Below the pieces are notes generated by a model that was not told the origin of the DNA, ran no database searches, and saw only the letters and a program-made list of their open reading frames with translations. Below are positions 53,693 through 63,290 of a stretch of 64,000 nt of DNA, one piece after another; positions within the stretch are counted from its first letter, which is position 1, and each line of letters starts with the position of its first letter. Where the stretch lies: positions 620,001-684,000 of the forward strand of contig NZ_QKWN01000001.1 of assembly GCF_007279655.1 (NCBI RefSeq), written 5' to 3'. The position numbers and the translations under genes were made by a program. Source of the DNA: Robertkochia solimangrovi. GTDB taxonomy: Bacteria > Bacteroidota > Bacteroidia > Flavobacteriales > Flavobacteriaceae.

Positions 53693-54931
53693 TCAGCGGT
53701 TGTTCGGATATTCATTGATCCAGTTAAAGCCGGTCTTTAATAAGGGCATTGAATTGTGATCGAACTGCCTGAATCTTAAGCGTAAACTGTCGTTGTCAAT
53801 TCCCGTGAATTGTAATATGCTATCCTTGATTGTATATCTGAACTGCAGGGAATCTGTGGAATAATAATCTTTAAGATAAATTGCGTGGTCAGTTGTGTCA
53901 ATGGTGGTTCGGTAATTCTTCTTTTTATTTTCGGGATCGATCACGATCGTATAATACTTATCGATGACGAGTTTGTTCCAGCTATGATCCTGCGTTGAAT
54001 CCTCTGTATCATTGATAAGATCATAAATACCATATAGTACTGGTTTTGGAGCATCCTTCCCATAGGTCTTTCGGCTGTAGGAACCAGAATCGAAAGTTGA
54101 ATACAGGATAATGATCAAGGCGAGAAATTTAAAGGAGATAGTAGTGATATTCACCCATTTTTTCTTGAAATACGGGAGGATGGCTGGTGCTGTGGTTGGC
54201 TTGTTAAGAATAAAGAATTGTAAGAGTTGTTTACTGTAAGGGATCAACAGGTAAAGCGAAATGATCATCAAATGCCCGGAATATAATTTTACGGGAATAT
54301 CAAAGCTCATATTCATCATAAACACATTGAGCATAACACCGAAACTGCAAATGGCCCCCAGCTTGGTGGTCTTTCGGAAACAAAGTAATAATCCTGCGAT
54401 CGTTTCCATCAATCCGGAAAAGAATGTATAGCTGTCGGAATATTCCATAAAATTCCATGCCAGTCCCATTGGAGTCGATTCGCCATAGGTTTTGATAAGA
54501 TCAAGCAAGGAAAGTTCGGAGAATTGATTGATAAAAAGTTTCGTGATACCGTAGCCAAAAAGAACCAGGGCGAGATAGAATCGCAGATAGACGTGCTGCC
54601 AGGTGAACAGGGTATTATAAGAAGGCCGTTTCCGATCCATAATGCTCCAGAGAATCGCAATAATAACGGAAACGCCTAGCAACACAAAGACCGAAAGGTA
54701 ATCAAAACTGGTATCTCCGCTACCGTTTAATACATTGGTAATTTCCCTGCTGAAGAAAAGGTTGCTGAAAAGTGAAACAAATTCCTCTTTGAAATGAACG
54801 TATACATTTCCTAATTTATTCAGAAGCGGTATACGGTTGAGAGGAAAAGGGAGGCAATACAATAAAAAATAGATAAAGGAGAATCTAAAAAGAATCTTTT
54901 CTGTAAGGTTCCAGTGTAACTTTTGCATCAT
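53693..54931 (-). CDS. DoxX-like integral membrane protein
   Basis: 412 residues. Residues 1-285 hold about seven membrane helices (for example ILFRFSFIYFLLYCLPFPL, YLSVFVLLGVSVIIAILWSI, VYLRFYLALVLFGYGITKLF, FFSGLMETIAGLLLCF, LMIISLYLLIP, ITTISFKFLALIIILYSTF), resembling DoxX/HTTM-type proteins. The last 125 residues form a soluble, beta-rich domain (HSWNKLVIDKYYTIVIDPENKKKNYRTTIDT). Proteins of this shape are common in Bacteroidota but I know no proven function. Monocistronic, with a terminator upstream that separates it from the next gene. Confidence 0.72.
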   Translation of the reverse strand: MMQKLHWNLTEKILFRFSFIYFLLYCLPFPLNRIPLLNKLGNVYVHFKEEFVSLFSNLFFSREITNVLNGSGDTSFDYLSVFVLLGVSVIIAILWSIMDRKRPSYNTLFTWQHVYLRFYLALVLFGYGITKLFINQFSELSLLDLIKTYGESTPMGLAWNFMEYSDSYTFFSGLMETIAGLLLCFRKTTKLGAICSFGVMLNVFMMNMSFDIPVKLYSGHLMIISLYLLIPYSKQLLQFFILNKPTTAPAILPYFKKKWVNITTISFKFLALIIILYSTFDSGSYSRKTYGKDAPKPVLYGIYDLINDTEDSTQDHSWNKLVIDKYYTIVIDPENKKKNYRTTIDTTDHAIYLKDYYSTDSLQFRYTIKDSILQFTGIDNDSLRLRFRQFDHNSMPLLKTGFNWINEYPNNR

Positions 54932-55042
54932 AGTTTTAGGATTTTAGATTTCCTAATTAAATGAAAAACCTACAACCTGATTACTCAATTAATTGAATAT
55001 TAACATTTAAATGGATCAATAACAATGTTTTCGGGTTCAAAT

Positions 55043-55084
55043 AAAAAAGCACCCGGTTCTGATTTTAGAACCGGGTGCTTTTTT
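55043..55084 (-). terminator. Strong terminator downstream of 55114-55878 gene
   Basis: AAAAAAGCACCCGGTTCT and AGAACCGGGTGCTTTTTT form an 18-bp stem including the A/T runs, loop GATTTT. Works on either strand; here it ends the minus-strand gene at 55114. Confidence 0.9.
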
Positions 55085-55113
55085 ACAGGTAAGGGAAATC
55101 ATTTAAGATGCGA

Positions 55114-55878
55114 TCAGTCATCGGCTGAAAGGCTCATCACTTTTTCATAGATAATGCGCCATTCAAATCCTTCAGGGATGATCTCTCCCATCTTGGTCTT
55201 ATCAAAAATGGCCTGCCATTCTTGCGGAACCTCAGCGTCTGGTTCATATCGCAGATAGTTCATCACGCTGGTAAGATCATTGAAGCCATCCCAGGTCAAT
55301 ACGGAGAAACGTGCCTGCATTCCCTGCGGATAAATTACCGACATCATTCCCCAGGAGCTCATCCCCATGGTCTTGGCCTGGATATTCTTTTCATGAAAAG
55401 GTTTCCACAGGTCTTTATTCTCAGTGATAAATCCATTGAAATCCTTTGGCATGGCATAATTGACCAAAACGAATTGGTTTTCGCCAGGTACCATATCTTC
55501 CAATTGCATAATATAATCAAAAGGAACAGTGGTGAAGGAATTTGTCTCTGCCTGAGACATGGGTACTCCCAGATTTTTCATATTATCCTCAGAGAATACC
55601 AACTCCGGTTTCATTTTATCAACACTTTCATAAATGTTGAGAAATACATAGTTAGGTGCATCAGTATTGGTAACCCCTACTTTATGCCATAAGGACCAGC
55701 CTTGTAAATTACCATTGTCGATGGCTGCCTTTGCGACCTTCGACCAGTATTTCGTCTCCCTTTGAACGAATTCCTGTTCCTTATCAGCCGGAACAACACG
55801 GTACTGCATATAAATAACCTGTGCATAAGAGGATGTCATCAAGATCAGGGCGCCGAAAATGCAAATTAGTTTTCTCAT
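55114..55878 (-). CDS. Secreted protein of unknown function
   Basis: 254 residues with a signal peptide (ICIFGALILMTSSYAQ, about 1-19). The mature part shows two related stretches: YRVVPADKEQEFVQRETKYWSKVAKAAIDNGNLQGWSLWHKVG and VNYAMPKDFNGFITENKDLWKPFHEKNIQAKTMGMSSWGMMSV. Both read as a strand, a long helix and a GWSLW/SSWGM strand, as in dimeric alpha/beta-barrel (ABM-like) repeats; this is my inference. I recognise no named family. Monocistronic, with a strong terminator behind it. Confidence 0.75.
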   Translation of the reverse strand: MRKLICIFGALILMTSSYAQVIYMQYRVVPADKEQEFVQRETKYWSKVAKAAIDNGNLQGWSLWHKVGVTNTDAPNYVFLNIYESVDKMKPELVFSEDNMKNLGVPMSQAETNSFTTVPFDYIMQLEDMVPGENQFVLVNYAMPKDFNGFITENKDLWKPFHEKNIQAKTMGMSSWGMMSVIYPQGMQARFSVLTWDGFNDLTSVMNYLRYEPDAEVPQEWQAIFDKTKMGEIIPEGFEWRIIYEKVMSLSADD

Positions 55879-56140
55879 GACATTGTTTGTTGGTTTATAT
55901 TCTATTAAAGATACGACTTTAAGTTATTGTAAATCAGAACTATATAATTTTTTTCTTAAAATTTTGAACATATTTGAAATATGCTATGCAAATATTGGGG
56001 TAAATTATGAGGCTCATATTTTATTAAGAAAATTCGCCAATCTATTAAAACGGGAAAAATTCCTATTTTTAAACATGATGAAGACGGTATCGTGTATTCA
56101 TGAACCCGTCTCTGATCCAGATTAACTGATACCAATACCT

Positions 56141-57481
56141 ATGAAAAAATTACTTCTCCTCTACCTGCTTTTTTCTGTATCCATATATGCACAGCAGGAT
56201 AGTAACGTCACGCATAATGCTGAGGTACCGAAAATGCAATGGTTTAAGGAAGCCAAGCTTGGGATTTTCATCCATTGGGGTATTTATGCCGTGAATGGAA
56301 TACCGGAATCCTGGTCGTTTTATAACGGAACTATTTCCCATGAAGATTACCTGAGACAGGCAGATAATTTCACTGCCCGAAACTACGATCCGCAAGCCTG
56401 GGCTGATCTTATTGCTGAAAGTGGTGCGCGATATTCGGTGATTACCACTAAGCATCATGACGGATTTGCTCTCTGGGATAGCAAGGATGGGGTATTCAAT
56501 GCCGCAAAGAACAGTCCGGCAAAAAAGGATTTAATCGCCCCATTCGTGAATGCCCTAAGGAAACGGAATCTCAAAGTGGGATTGTACTATTCATTGCCTG
56601 ATTGGTCGTATGCAGATTATACCGATAAAACCAAAATGGAGAAGCGTTATAAGATCGCCGGGGAGCCGGAACGTTGGAGAAAGTTTCAAAAATATAGTTT
56701 CGGACAGATGCAGGAGTTAAAAAAAGAGTTCGATCCGGATCTTTGGTGGTTTGATGGAGACTGGGAGCATACGGCAGAGGAATGGGATGTAAATGGAATT
56801 AAAGACTTGCTTACCGATAATAGGCCTGATGTTATTTTCAATTCACGACTGAATGGGAATGGCGATTATGAAACACCTGAAATAGGAATTCCTGTCTATA
56901 AACCTCAGGCGAAATACTGGGAGCTTTGTGTGACTATGAACGATTCCTGGGGATTCCAGCAGAATGACAAAAACTATAAAAGTTCACAGCAGATCATCGA
57001 TCTGTTCACAGATTGTATCAGCAAGGGAGGAAATTTACTTCTGGATATTGGACCGAAAGCAGATGGGAGCATCCCTGATGAGCAGGAAAGGATTCTGAAA
57101 GATCTCGGGCGATGGACGAAGAAGCATGAAGAGGCAATATTCAAAACCGATGCAGGAATCGCGTATGAACATTTTAACGGACCGACTACCTTATCGAAAG
57201 ATCACAGAACGCTTTATGTTTTCGTACGAGATGTTCCTAAAGACGGAAAGATCTTTTTAAAGGGTATTACGAATAAGATTCATCGCGTTTATGTGGTGGG
57301 TGATGGAACCTTGCTTACGTATAAGAACTATTACAAAGTTTACTGGAATGCCTATCCGGGAGTCACTTATATCGATATTCCTGAAAATGTGATCGATGAG
57401 AACTATACCGTTCTTGGTGTTGTTCTGGATGGAGAAGTAAGCTTATTTAAGGAAAAAACCGGCGCCATTGAAAGTAATTGA
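56141..57481 (+). CDS. GH29 alpha-L-fucosidase
   Basis: 446 residues with a signal peptide (YLLFSVSIYAQQ, about 1-19). The GH29 barrel shows WFKEAKLGIFIHWGIYAV, ARYSVITTKHHDGFALWDS, NLKVGLYYSLPDWSY, the probable nucleophile Asp in LWWFDGDWEHTAEEW, and GGNLLLDIGPKADGSIPDEQ; a small C-terminal beta domain follows (about 350-440). It releases terminal alpha-L-fucose from glycans. No susCD or other sugar gene is next to it, so it is outside the pectin locus. Its last codons overlap the terminator of the convergent gene. Confidence 0.94.
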   Translation: MKKLLLLYLLFSVSIYAQQDSNVTHNAEVPKMQWFKEAKLGIFIHWGIYAVNGIPESWSFYNGTISHEDYLRQADNFTARNYDPQAWADLIAESGARYSVITTKHHDGFALWDSKDGVFNAAKNSPAKKDLIAPFVNALRKRNLKVGLYYSLPDWSYADYTDKTKMEKRYKIAGEPERWRKFQKYSFGQMQELKKEFDPDLWWFDGDWEHTAEEWDVNGIKDLLTDNRPDVIFNSRLNGNGDYETPEIGIPVYKPQAKYWELCVTMNDSWGFQQNDKNYKSSQQIIDLFTDCISKGGNLLLDIGPKADGSIPDEQERILKDLGRWTKKHEEAIFKTDAGIAYEHFNGPTTLSKDHRTLYVFVRDVPKDGKIFLKGITNKIHRVYVVGDGTLLTYKNYYKVYWNAYPGVTYIDIPENVIDENYTVLGVVLDGEVSLFKEKTGAIESN

Positions 57482-57488
57482 CGCCGGT
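57452..57488 (-). terminator. Terminator of lipoprotein gene inside the 3' end of the GH29 gene
   Basis: ACCGGCG (57458-57464) pairs with CGCCGGT (57482-57488). On the minus strand the stem is followed by TTTTTTCC. It therefore ends the gene at 57498-58685 while overlapping the final codons of the convergent fucosidase gene. Confidence 0.65.
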
Positions 57489-57497
57489 GGAGTATTT

Positions 57498-58685
57498 TTA
57501 GTTGTAGGCTTGATTGCTGATAATGTTCTTTAGCTGATTTTTTATATCCTCGCCTGCATTATAGATCATTTCTTCTGAAGAAGGGAAGGGAACGACCCCT
57601 GCATTCAGCATGACCAGATCACTGTCAGTGAGTGCTCTTTTATCGCCGTCATGACGGGCATAATAATGCTGGAACATCCAGGATGATGCCAGCGGGTATC
57701 CGTTTACCAACTGATGTGAATGCAGATCAGTAACAGTGATCTTACCCACCACTTCTACCGCTTTTTGCTGCGTGAATTGTTGGAATTTGGTTTGAACCTT
57801 TACAAAATTATCTACTTTGATATCATTTCCGAGACTATCCTTGGCTACATTTCCGTTAGCATCCAGTACATATTTTTGTCCGTCTTTAACTTCCTTTTCC
57901 TTGATTACGATCTTTTCCTGAACTTGTTCAGGCCCGATATTGATCTCTTTGAAGGAAAGATCCATTTGATAGTCATAATTGATATTTTCCTGGGGAACGG
58001 TATGATAAACGGTCCATAGATTGTCAATGCCATAAGTGTTAAAGTTCAGCAACTCTTCTTCCAGACGTTTCGGAAGTACTTTGTCGCTGGTATTACTGAT
58101 CGAAACCTTTACAAAATCAACCCCATTCATCAGGGCAGTTTCCATCATTTCATAGACATTTCTGTAGTTAGGGGAGATCTCATTCAGGTAACTCAGATCA
58201 TTATATGCAGCTCTGAAGTCTTGTTTCGAGCGCGCTTCTTTCATCAATCTGGCTGAATTGTCATAGAGATAAGCTGAAAGCTGATCCTTACTGTTGATGA
58301 TCTTATCGGAAAGGTCCTGAATTCTGATGTCAGCAAGACGGGATTGATCATAAACTTCTAATGGAAGTAACGGGCGTACCCTTTCCTGACGTTCATTGAT
58401 CTTCAGATACGTTTGATAAACCTCCTCCAGATTAGCCGGATTCGCATCTTTCTTTAGGAAGGTGATACGCTCCAGATCACGTGAATTCGCTTTGGAATAC
58501 GCATCTTCCAGCATAAGGACATACGGCTGATTACCTTTTTTTGCTTTATTGTCTCTCAATTTATCGAGCGCAATATTGATCGCCTGTTCATAATTTCCTG
58601 AATTCAGAGCGACCTGCGTCTTTTTTACACTGCTGCATGAAAAGGTTACTATCGATAGAACAGCTAATATAATTGCCTTTTTCAT
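57498..58685 (-). CDS. Flavobacterial lipoprotein with N-terminal TPR-like helices
   Basis: 395 residues. Lipoprotein signal (AVLSIVTFSC, Cys 17), then helical repeats (ALNSGNYEQAINIALDKLRDN; SKQDFRAAYNDLSYLNEISPNYRNVYEMMETAL, about 25-190) and a beta-rich second half with FQQFTQQKAVEVVGKITVTDLHSHQLVNGYPL. I know this type as a conserved uncharacterised lipoprotein in Flavobacteriia; no function can be given. It is separated from the upstream outer-membrane gene by 200 bp holding a structured inverted repeat. Confidence 0.75.
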   Translation of the reverse strand: MKKAIILAVLSIVTFSCSSVKKTQVALNSGNYEQAINIALDKLRDNKAKKGNQPYVLMLEDAYSKANSRDLERITFLKKDANPANLEEVYQTYLKINERQERVRPLLPLEVYDQSRLADIRIQDLSDKIINSKDQLSAYLYDNSARLMKEARSKQDFRAAYNDLSYLNEISPNYRNVYEMMETALMNGVDFVKVSISNTSDKVLPKRLEEELLNFNTYGIDNLWTVYHTVPQENINYDYQMDLSFKEINIGPEQVQEKIVIKEKEVKDGQKYVLDANGNVAKDSLGNDIKVDNFVKVQTKFQQFTQQKAVEVVGKITVTDLHSHQLVNGYPLASSWMFQHYYARHDGDKRALTDSDLVMLNAGVVPFPSSEEMIYNAGEDIKNQLKNIISNQAYN

Positions 58686-58800
58686 TAAGTTAATGGTTTT
58701 GGGTTGGGGTAAAATTAAGAAATTTTAACAAGCAACAGGTGTAGAACCCTTAATTCTGAAGACTTCTGTTGTCTGCGATCTCTAAAATGTTGTGTAAGAA

Positions 58801-58874
58801 CCCGAATCAGATGTTAAATCATTGATTGAGAACGCCTGAAATCATTCTCATATTGCGTATAACACTGATTCGGG
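58801..58874. repeat. Nested inverted-repeat element, 74 bp
   Basis: Outer arms CCCGAATCAG (58801-58810) and CTGATTCGGG (58865-58874) are perfect 10-bp complements; inner arms TGAGAA (58827-58832) and TTCTCA (58845-58850) form a second stem. On the plus strand it is followed by AATTTTTT, although both flanking genes are on the minus strand. It may be a plus-strand terminator of an unseen small RNA, a 5' leader structure of 57498-58685, or a mobile palindromic element. Confidence 0.5.
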
Positions 58875-58886
58875 AATTTTTTAAAA

Positions 58887-60155
58887 CTAAAAGAATCGAT
58901 ATCCCACAGAGAAGGTAGTCATAGTTTTTTCACCTTCCCAGTTCAATAGAAAGTCTCTGGGTATCTCGTTGTTTCCGTTGATCGCTTTTTTCGGTCTTAT
59001 CATAATACTGAAAAGAAAATCCCTGTAATTAAAGCCAACTGCAAAGTTTAGAGAGGATATAATCTCCAGATTTTCTTTACTAAACCATGGATTAGGATTT
59101 GGCTCCGGGCCTGAATAATAGGATACGTCTGCCTTTAAATAGGAATCCATGGAACCTCCTGCCATTGCGTATAATTGAAATTTTTCCTTTCTCATAAAAT
59201 AATACTTAAGGGCTATCACCCATTCTATATAGGTGAATTCTGCATTCAGATCTCCATAAAGATTTTGACTTTCTTCCATAGTCCGTTTCCCTTTGTAAAA
59301 GTTAAGGGAAGGTCTAAAATTAATAGCCCATCTGTAATTATTAAAAGGAACTGCGTATTCAAGCTCTACACCTAATGAAGGAGTGATAGTGTTGTCCAGT
59401 TCAGTGGTGGTATTCTGAGTTTGGAAACCTCTGTTCACCTTTAACCCGGTAAGGTTTGCATTAGCCAGTACTGAAAGATGGAATTCTCCGGATTTTCTGG
59501 ATTCAGAGTAATCGGTATAGGTAACACCGTTGCACGCATTGTATTTTTGAAAGACTTTCTCCAAAGATCGTTCTGCGTACGTAACATTTTCAAGGGTTGA
59601 TTTTTTCAGTGATTCGCATTGCAGTGTATTCAGGAGTTGTTGTCTGAATTGTATATTTTCACCTAGAGTGCTGTTCGTTACCTTGTATTTTTTGTAAACC
59701 AAAGGTTGAATTTCTCCATTATCGGAATTGAAGAAGAAACGAAGATACTTACCGGTTCGGTATGAGTAGAGTGTGGCTTTCCCTTCGATATTCACCTTGA
59801 GAAAGACCGTGCTGTATTTATATTCGGGTAATTTGGAATAGCTGAGCGCTTCGATTTCATCGGAAGACACATCCAGATCTATTGAAGCTCTTTGATATTT
59901 GAATTTACCGGGGATCCCAAATTCCTGTACATTATCAAGATTTCCGGTGATTGGATTATATCGCTCATCGGGTTTATATTTAAAACTTGCAGGATTATAC
60001 TTCCATTCGCTATCCTTGATCAGACAATCCTGTTTACTACCATCATTGAAGATTACATAGCCGGGCGCATAATCGGATTGGGCAAAAGAAGTGAAAGTTA
60101 TAATCATAAAACATAGCGAGAAAACTGAATTTCTCAGCATAGATTTCGTATTCAT
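58887..60155 (-). CDS. Secreted protein with C-terminal outer-membrane beta barrel
   Basis: 422 residues (ATG 60155; a second Met six residues in is possible). Signal peptide FSLCFMIITFTSFAQS. Residues about 25-190 form a soluble domain (GYVIFNDGSKQDCLIKDSEWKYNPASFKY, TLYSYRTGKYLRFFF). Residues about 225-422 show outer-membrane strands (LSVLANANLTGL, VELEYAVPFNNYRWAINFRPSLNF, YIEWVIALKYYF, LNFAVGFNYRDFLFSIMIRPK) and the terminal SVGYRFF motif. Probably an outer-membrane protein; substrate unknown. Confidence 0.75.
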   Translation of the reverse strand: MNTKSMLRNSVFSLCFMIITFTSFAQSDYAPGYVIFNDGSKQDCLIKDSEWKYNPASFKYKPDERYNPITGNLDNVQEFGIPGKFKYQRASIDLDVSSDEIEALSYSKLPEYKYSTVFLKVNIEGKATLYSYRTGKYLRFFFNSDNGEIQPLVYKKYKVTNSTLGENIQFRQQLLNTLQCESLKKSTLENVTYAERSLEKVFQKYNACNGVTYTDYSESRKSGEFHLSVLANANLTGLKVNRGFQTQNTTTELDNTITPSLGVELEYAVPFNNYRWAINFRPSLNFYKGKRTMEESQNLYGDLNAEFTYIEWVIALKYYFMRKEKFQLYAMAGGSMDSYLKADVSYYSGPEPNPNPWFSKENLEIISSLNFAVGFNYRDFLFSIMIRPKKAINGNNEIPRDFLLNWEGEKTMTTFSVGYRFF

Positions 60156-60285
60156 GGATTTGGATTTTCGTTTAGGGCTACAAATATGTAAAAAACAAAA
60201 GCGATGAAGAAGGATTTTTCTGTATACCTGCCAATAAATTTCCCGTTAACGAAACGATCAATATAGATGAAAGCGTTATGAGAGT

Positions 60286-61401
60286 TTATATCTTTCTGGT
60301 AGTAAGTCGCTTGGGTTGTTTTGAAGGATCGAGGATGATCTCAAATTTAATACTCCCGAGTATCAATTCATCATCGGTGAGTACATCGACTTTCCATTTA
60401 CCGGTTCTAACGTTGTTTTTCAGGGTGTAACCACGATAGCCATGATCTCTTCCCCCGGTGATATCAAAGCTGATCTCATCCAGCACTTCCCATTCTCCGG
60501 TTTTTTCATTTTCCCATTGCCAGCGATGCTTGATAGATTTCTTTAAAGCGGTGGGAGCGAATACTGAGGAGAAAACATAAACACTCTCTCCCGGTTTGTA
60601 TATAAATTGTGATCGATGATCTCTCCAGAAAACATAGGGTTCGTCTCGTTCATAGGTGACGAGGTATTTGCCGTTTTCAACGGTGATATTATGTGCAGCG
60701 AGTCCGGTATCCAGTGCCAAAGGAACAGGAGGGATTAGCTTTAAATGGTAGAAGCCAAATATAACGAGATAGATAGAGATCACCAATCCGAGTAGCTTTC
60801 CCAGATGAATTTCAGCCCGGGTACTCGGACTCATCCCGTAAACACATAGGATTAAAACCATGGTGCATAACAAACTCACGGCCCCGGATATTAAAAAGAT
60901 AGTTGCATTCATCTGTTTGATAAATACCGGGATCATGAACGTAAAGAAGGTGAAACTTATAAAGGAATAGATACTGAACTGTAAATATTTATTGGAGATT
61001 CTTTTCTTAAGAAATTCATTCGCCAGAAATAAGCCGACAAGTATTACAAAGAAGGCGGCTGTCTTAGAGAGTGATACACTACGTGAAAAATAGATCACAT
61101 AGGCACTTGAAAGTCCTCCGAAAAAGAACTGGATGGCGAGGGGGAAATATTCCTGAGGGCGTTCCAGGATCGTTCCGTTCCAGCGACCGTCATCAGCGCG
61201 GTTATACAGATAGAGTGTTATACTCAGCAATGACATATGAATGGAAAGCATGACCAGATCATAGGTGCGATCAATTCTTCCCAAGGTCAGCGAATCAAAG
61301 ATGAATCCCCCGATGAAGAAGAGTATCGGAGCGTATTTCTCGTGTTTTCGAATAAATTTCCGTAATGCACTGTTTCGGTACCTGACAAGCACTCGTTTCA
61401 T
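60286..61401 (-). CDS. Membrane protein with C-terminal DUF2914 domain
   Basis: 371 residues. About seven to eight membrane helices (residues about 25-235) are followed by a periplasmic DUF2914-type beta domain (about 240-360): VYVFSSVFAPTALKKSIKHRWQWENEKTGEWEVLDEISFDITGGRDHGYRGYTLKNNVRTGKWKVDVLTDDELILGSIKFEI, with the typical HRW, GxRGYT and ITGG-type elements (quoted here in parts). Function of the domain is unknown. Lies 99 bp from the cytochrome-type gene on the same strand. Confidence 0.8.
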   Translation of the reverse strand: MKRVLVRYRNSALRKFIRKHEKYAPILFFIGGFIFDSLTLGRIDRTYDLVMLSIHMSLLSITLYLYNRADDGRWNGTILERPQEYFPLAIQFFFGGLSSAYVIYFSRSVSLSKTAAFFVILVGLFLANEFLKKRISNKYLQFSIYSFISFTFFTFMIPVFIKQMNATIFLISGAVSLLCTMVLILCVYGMSPSTRAEIHLGKLLGLVISIYLVIFGFYHLKLIPPVPLALDTGLAAHNITVENGKYLVTYERDEPYVFWRDHRSQFIYKPGESVYVFSSVFAPTALKKSIKHRWQWENEKTGEWEVLDEISFDITGGRDHGYRGYTLKNNVRTGKWKVDVLTDDELILGSIKFEIILDPSKQPKRLTTRKI

Positions 61402-61500
61402 AGGTCGGATTTACCGTGACAATATACTTAAAAATGGTCACCTTTCATCTGTTTTTGCTAACGTTGGTTTCTCTCTCTTCGAATTCTTGTTGAGGATGCG

Positions 61501-63084
61501 TTATTTGGAATTTGAGATCAGAAAATCCAGCAGGGAATTGATTTCTTCCTCCGTAAGATCTTCCAGGAGTCCGGTATACATCATTGATTCCGAATATAAC
61601 TCGGTCGATTCGATTTCATTGACGGGAATCTTCTTGATCTGGTTTCCCACCAGCATTAGTTGTAGCTCCTCCTCATTTTGAGTTATGACTCTTCCTAATT
61701 GCACTTCTCCGTTCTCCATGGTGATCTTTGAGGCAAAAGAACCGGGTTTAATACGTTTGGAAGGGAATTTGATCTCTTCCAGTAATTCCTCACGGTTGTA
61801 GAAAAGTCCGATATTCTTCAAATCAGGACCCAGCATTTCTGTAGTTCCATCGAGAGAATGACAGGCAAAACAAGCGCGGGTATTGAATAATTTTCTTCCT
61901 ACTTCAATGCGGTTGTTATCGAGGGCTGCGGCGAGCCTTTTATTTTCGGGAATATCAGGAGTGATCCATGGGGCTTTGATGATCTTATAGATAGCACCAT
62001 CAGCTGTATCGGTCTTTTGATACCAGTAATCGGTAACCCCTACCCGCGAAGCATATAAATGACCTTCCTGGGAAAATGCGATGTTTGATACTTTAGGCAG
62101 GTCGGTGAGTAAGTATTCGGAAACTGTTTCCTTACCGTCATCACCAGTGTTGATTTCGACGCGGGCAATACCTCCTCTTTCCCAGTATTCCCCCGGGCCG
62201 TAAAAAGCGACATAAAGGGATTCCTGTTCATTTTCATTTCTGAAGATCAGATCTGAAGGAGCAACCTCCGTTTCGAGATAACTTACTACCGGTATGACTT
62301 CCTGTTCACCATATTTTGTGGTGTTATGTCCATAGAATCCGTCTTTGACATATCGGTTCAGCTCTTCTCCCGGATTTTGTCCTCCCTGATTATCCACGAA
62401 ATAAAGTTCACCGGCTTTATTAAAGCCCATACCATGTGCGGAACGCAGGCCTGTAGCCAGACGTTCAAAGGTTTTCCCATCCGGTGAGATGCGCATCAGG
62501 CTTCCTCTGACCTTCTCGGGATCTGGACTAGCCCCGGGATTCCAGGAGTCGGTGGTCAGTACAAAATAGAGCCAACCCTCCTGATCGAAACAAAGTCCGG
62601 AGGTCCATTCATAGGGATGATCACTATAGGGAATCTGATCAAAGAATACAAAACTGGTGTCAGCTACGAAGTCCCGGTCGGTATCCCGGTAGACCCGGAT
62701 CTGGGAAGAGAGTCCGACATAGAGATCATGATCTTTAAAGACCATACCTGCGGGAGTTCGAAATCCATCTGCTGCAACATTACAAAAAAGCAATGCCTTA
62801 TCCTCGATTCCGTCACCATCTGTATCTTCAAGACTATAAATCTCGCCGGTTAGGTTAGCTCCAAAGATACGGTTATCAGGTCCGTTGGTAAGCACTCCAG
62901 GGTTCCAGATTTTCACTCCTTTATCGATAGGGAGTTTCATCACGAGCAAGGAGTCATAGACTTTAACGGTAGTATCGCGAAGTAGAGCAAAACGTTCATT
63001 TTGAGAAGAAATTGAGGGTGCAGATTCATTCTTACAGGAAGCCAAAACAATGGCGAGCAAGATAAAACAGATAAATTTTTTCAT
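61501..63084 (-). CDS. Sorbosone-dehydrogenase-like lipoprotein with C-terminal cytochrome c domain
   Basis: 527 residues. Lipoprotein signal (LLAIVLASC, Cys 17), a beta-propeller domain of the glucose/sorbosone dehydrogenase or PVC-type membrane-bound dehydrogenase kind (about 45-390: PDNRIFGANLTGEIYSLEDTDGDGIEDKA, RTPAGMVFKDHDLYVG, GLRSAHGMGFNKAGELYFVDNQGG) and a cytochrome c domain with CFACH, then VQLGRVITQNEEEL and DLTEEEINSLLDFL. DTDGDGIEDK and DTDRDFVAD look like Ca-binding loops. Likely oxidises a sugar or alcohol and passes electrons to the haem; cofactor and substrate unproven. Confidence 0.85.
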   Translation of the reverse strand: MKKFICFILLAIVLASCKNESAPSISSQNERFALLRDTTVKVYDSLLVMKLPIDKGVKIWNPGVLTNGPDNRIFGANLTGEIYSLEDTDGDGIEDKALLFCNVAADGFRTPAGMVFKDHDLYVGLSSQIRVYRDTDRDFVADTSFVFFDQIPYSDHPYEWTSGLCFDQEGWLYFVLTTDSWNPGASPDPEKVRGSLMRISPDGKTFERLATGLRSAHGMGFNKAGELYFVDNQGGQNPGEELNRYVKDGFYGHNTTKYGEQEVIPVVSYLETEVAPSDLIFRNENEQESLYVAFYGPGEYWERGGIARVEINTGDDGKETVSEYLLTDLPKVSNIAFSQEGHLYASRVGVTDYWYQKTDTADGAIYKIIKAPWITPDIPENKRLAAALDNNRIEVGRKLFNTRACFACHSLDGTTEMLGPDLKNIGLFYNREELLEEIKFPSKRIKPGSFASKITMENGEVQLGRVITQNEEELQLMLVGNQIKKIPVNEIESTELYSESMMYTGLLEDLTEEEINSLLDFLISNSK

Positions 63085-63290
63085 CGCAGTCAGGTATTAG
63101 TGGTTGGAATGTAGGAGGGGGAGAATTTTAAATATACTATAAAAAGTTGATAATAAGCTTTTTGGGTATGGCTTTTATTGATTTCGATCAAAGGGAAGTT
63201 GGAAGTGGAATAATTATTTGCATAGGGTTACATCGAAATTCTTTTAGGGTATTAAAAGCATAGGTCTGGAAAGGGAAGAAAATTGATAAC

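Noticed and set aside
55859-56125. 88-codon plus-strand frame before the fucosidase gene
   Set aside because: Phe/Leu/Ile/Lys-rich composition of AT-rich intergenic DNA, overlaps the start of the divergent gene, no recognisable product.
63178-63191. TTGATTTCGATCAA, a perfect match to the E. coli FNR box
   Set aside because: Only one copy, about 100 bp from the nearest start, and dyads of this kind arise by chance dozens of times in 64 kb; the window's respiration genes use a different dyad.
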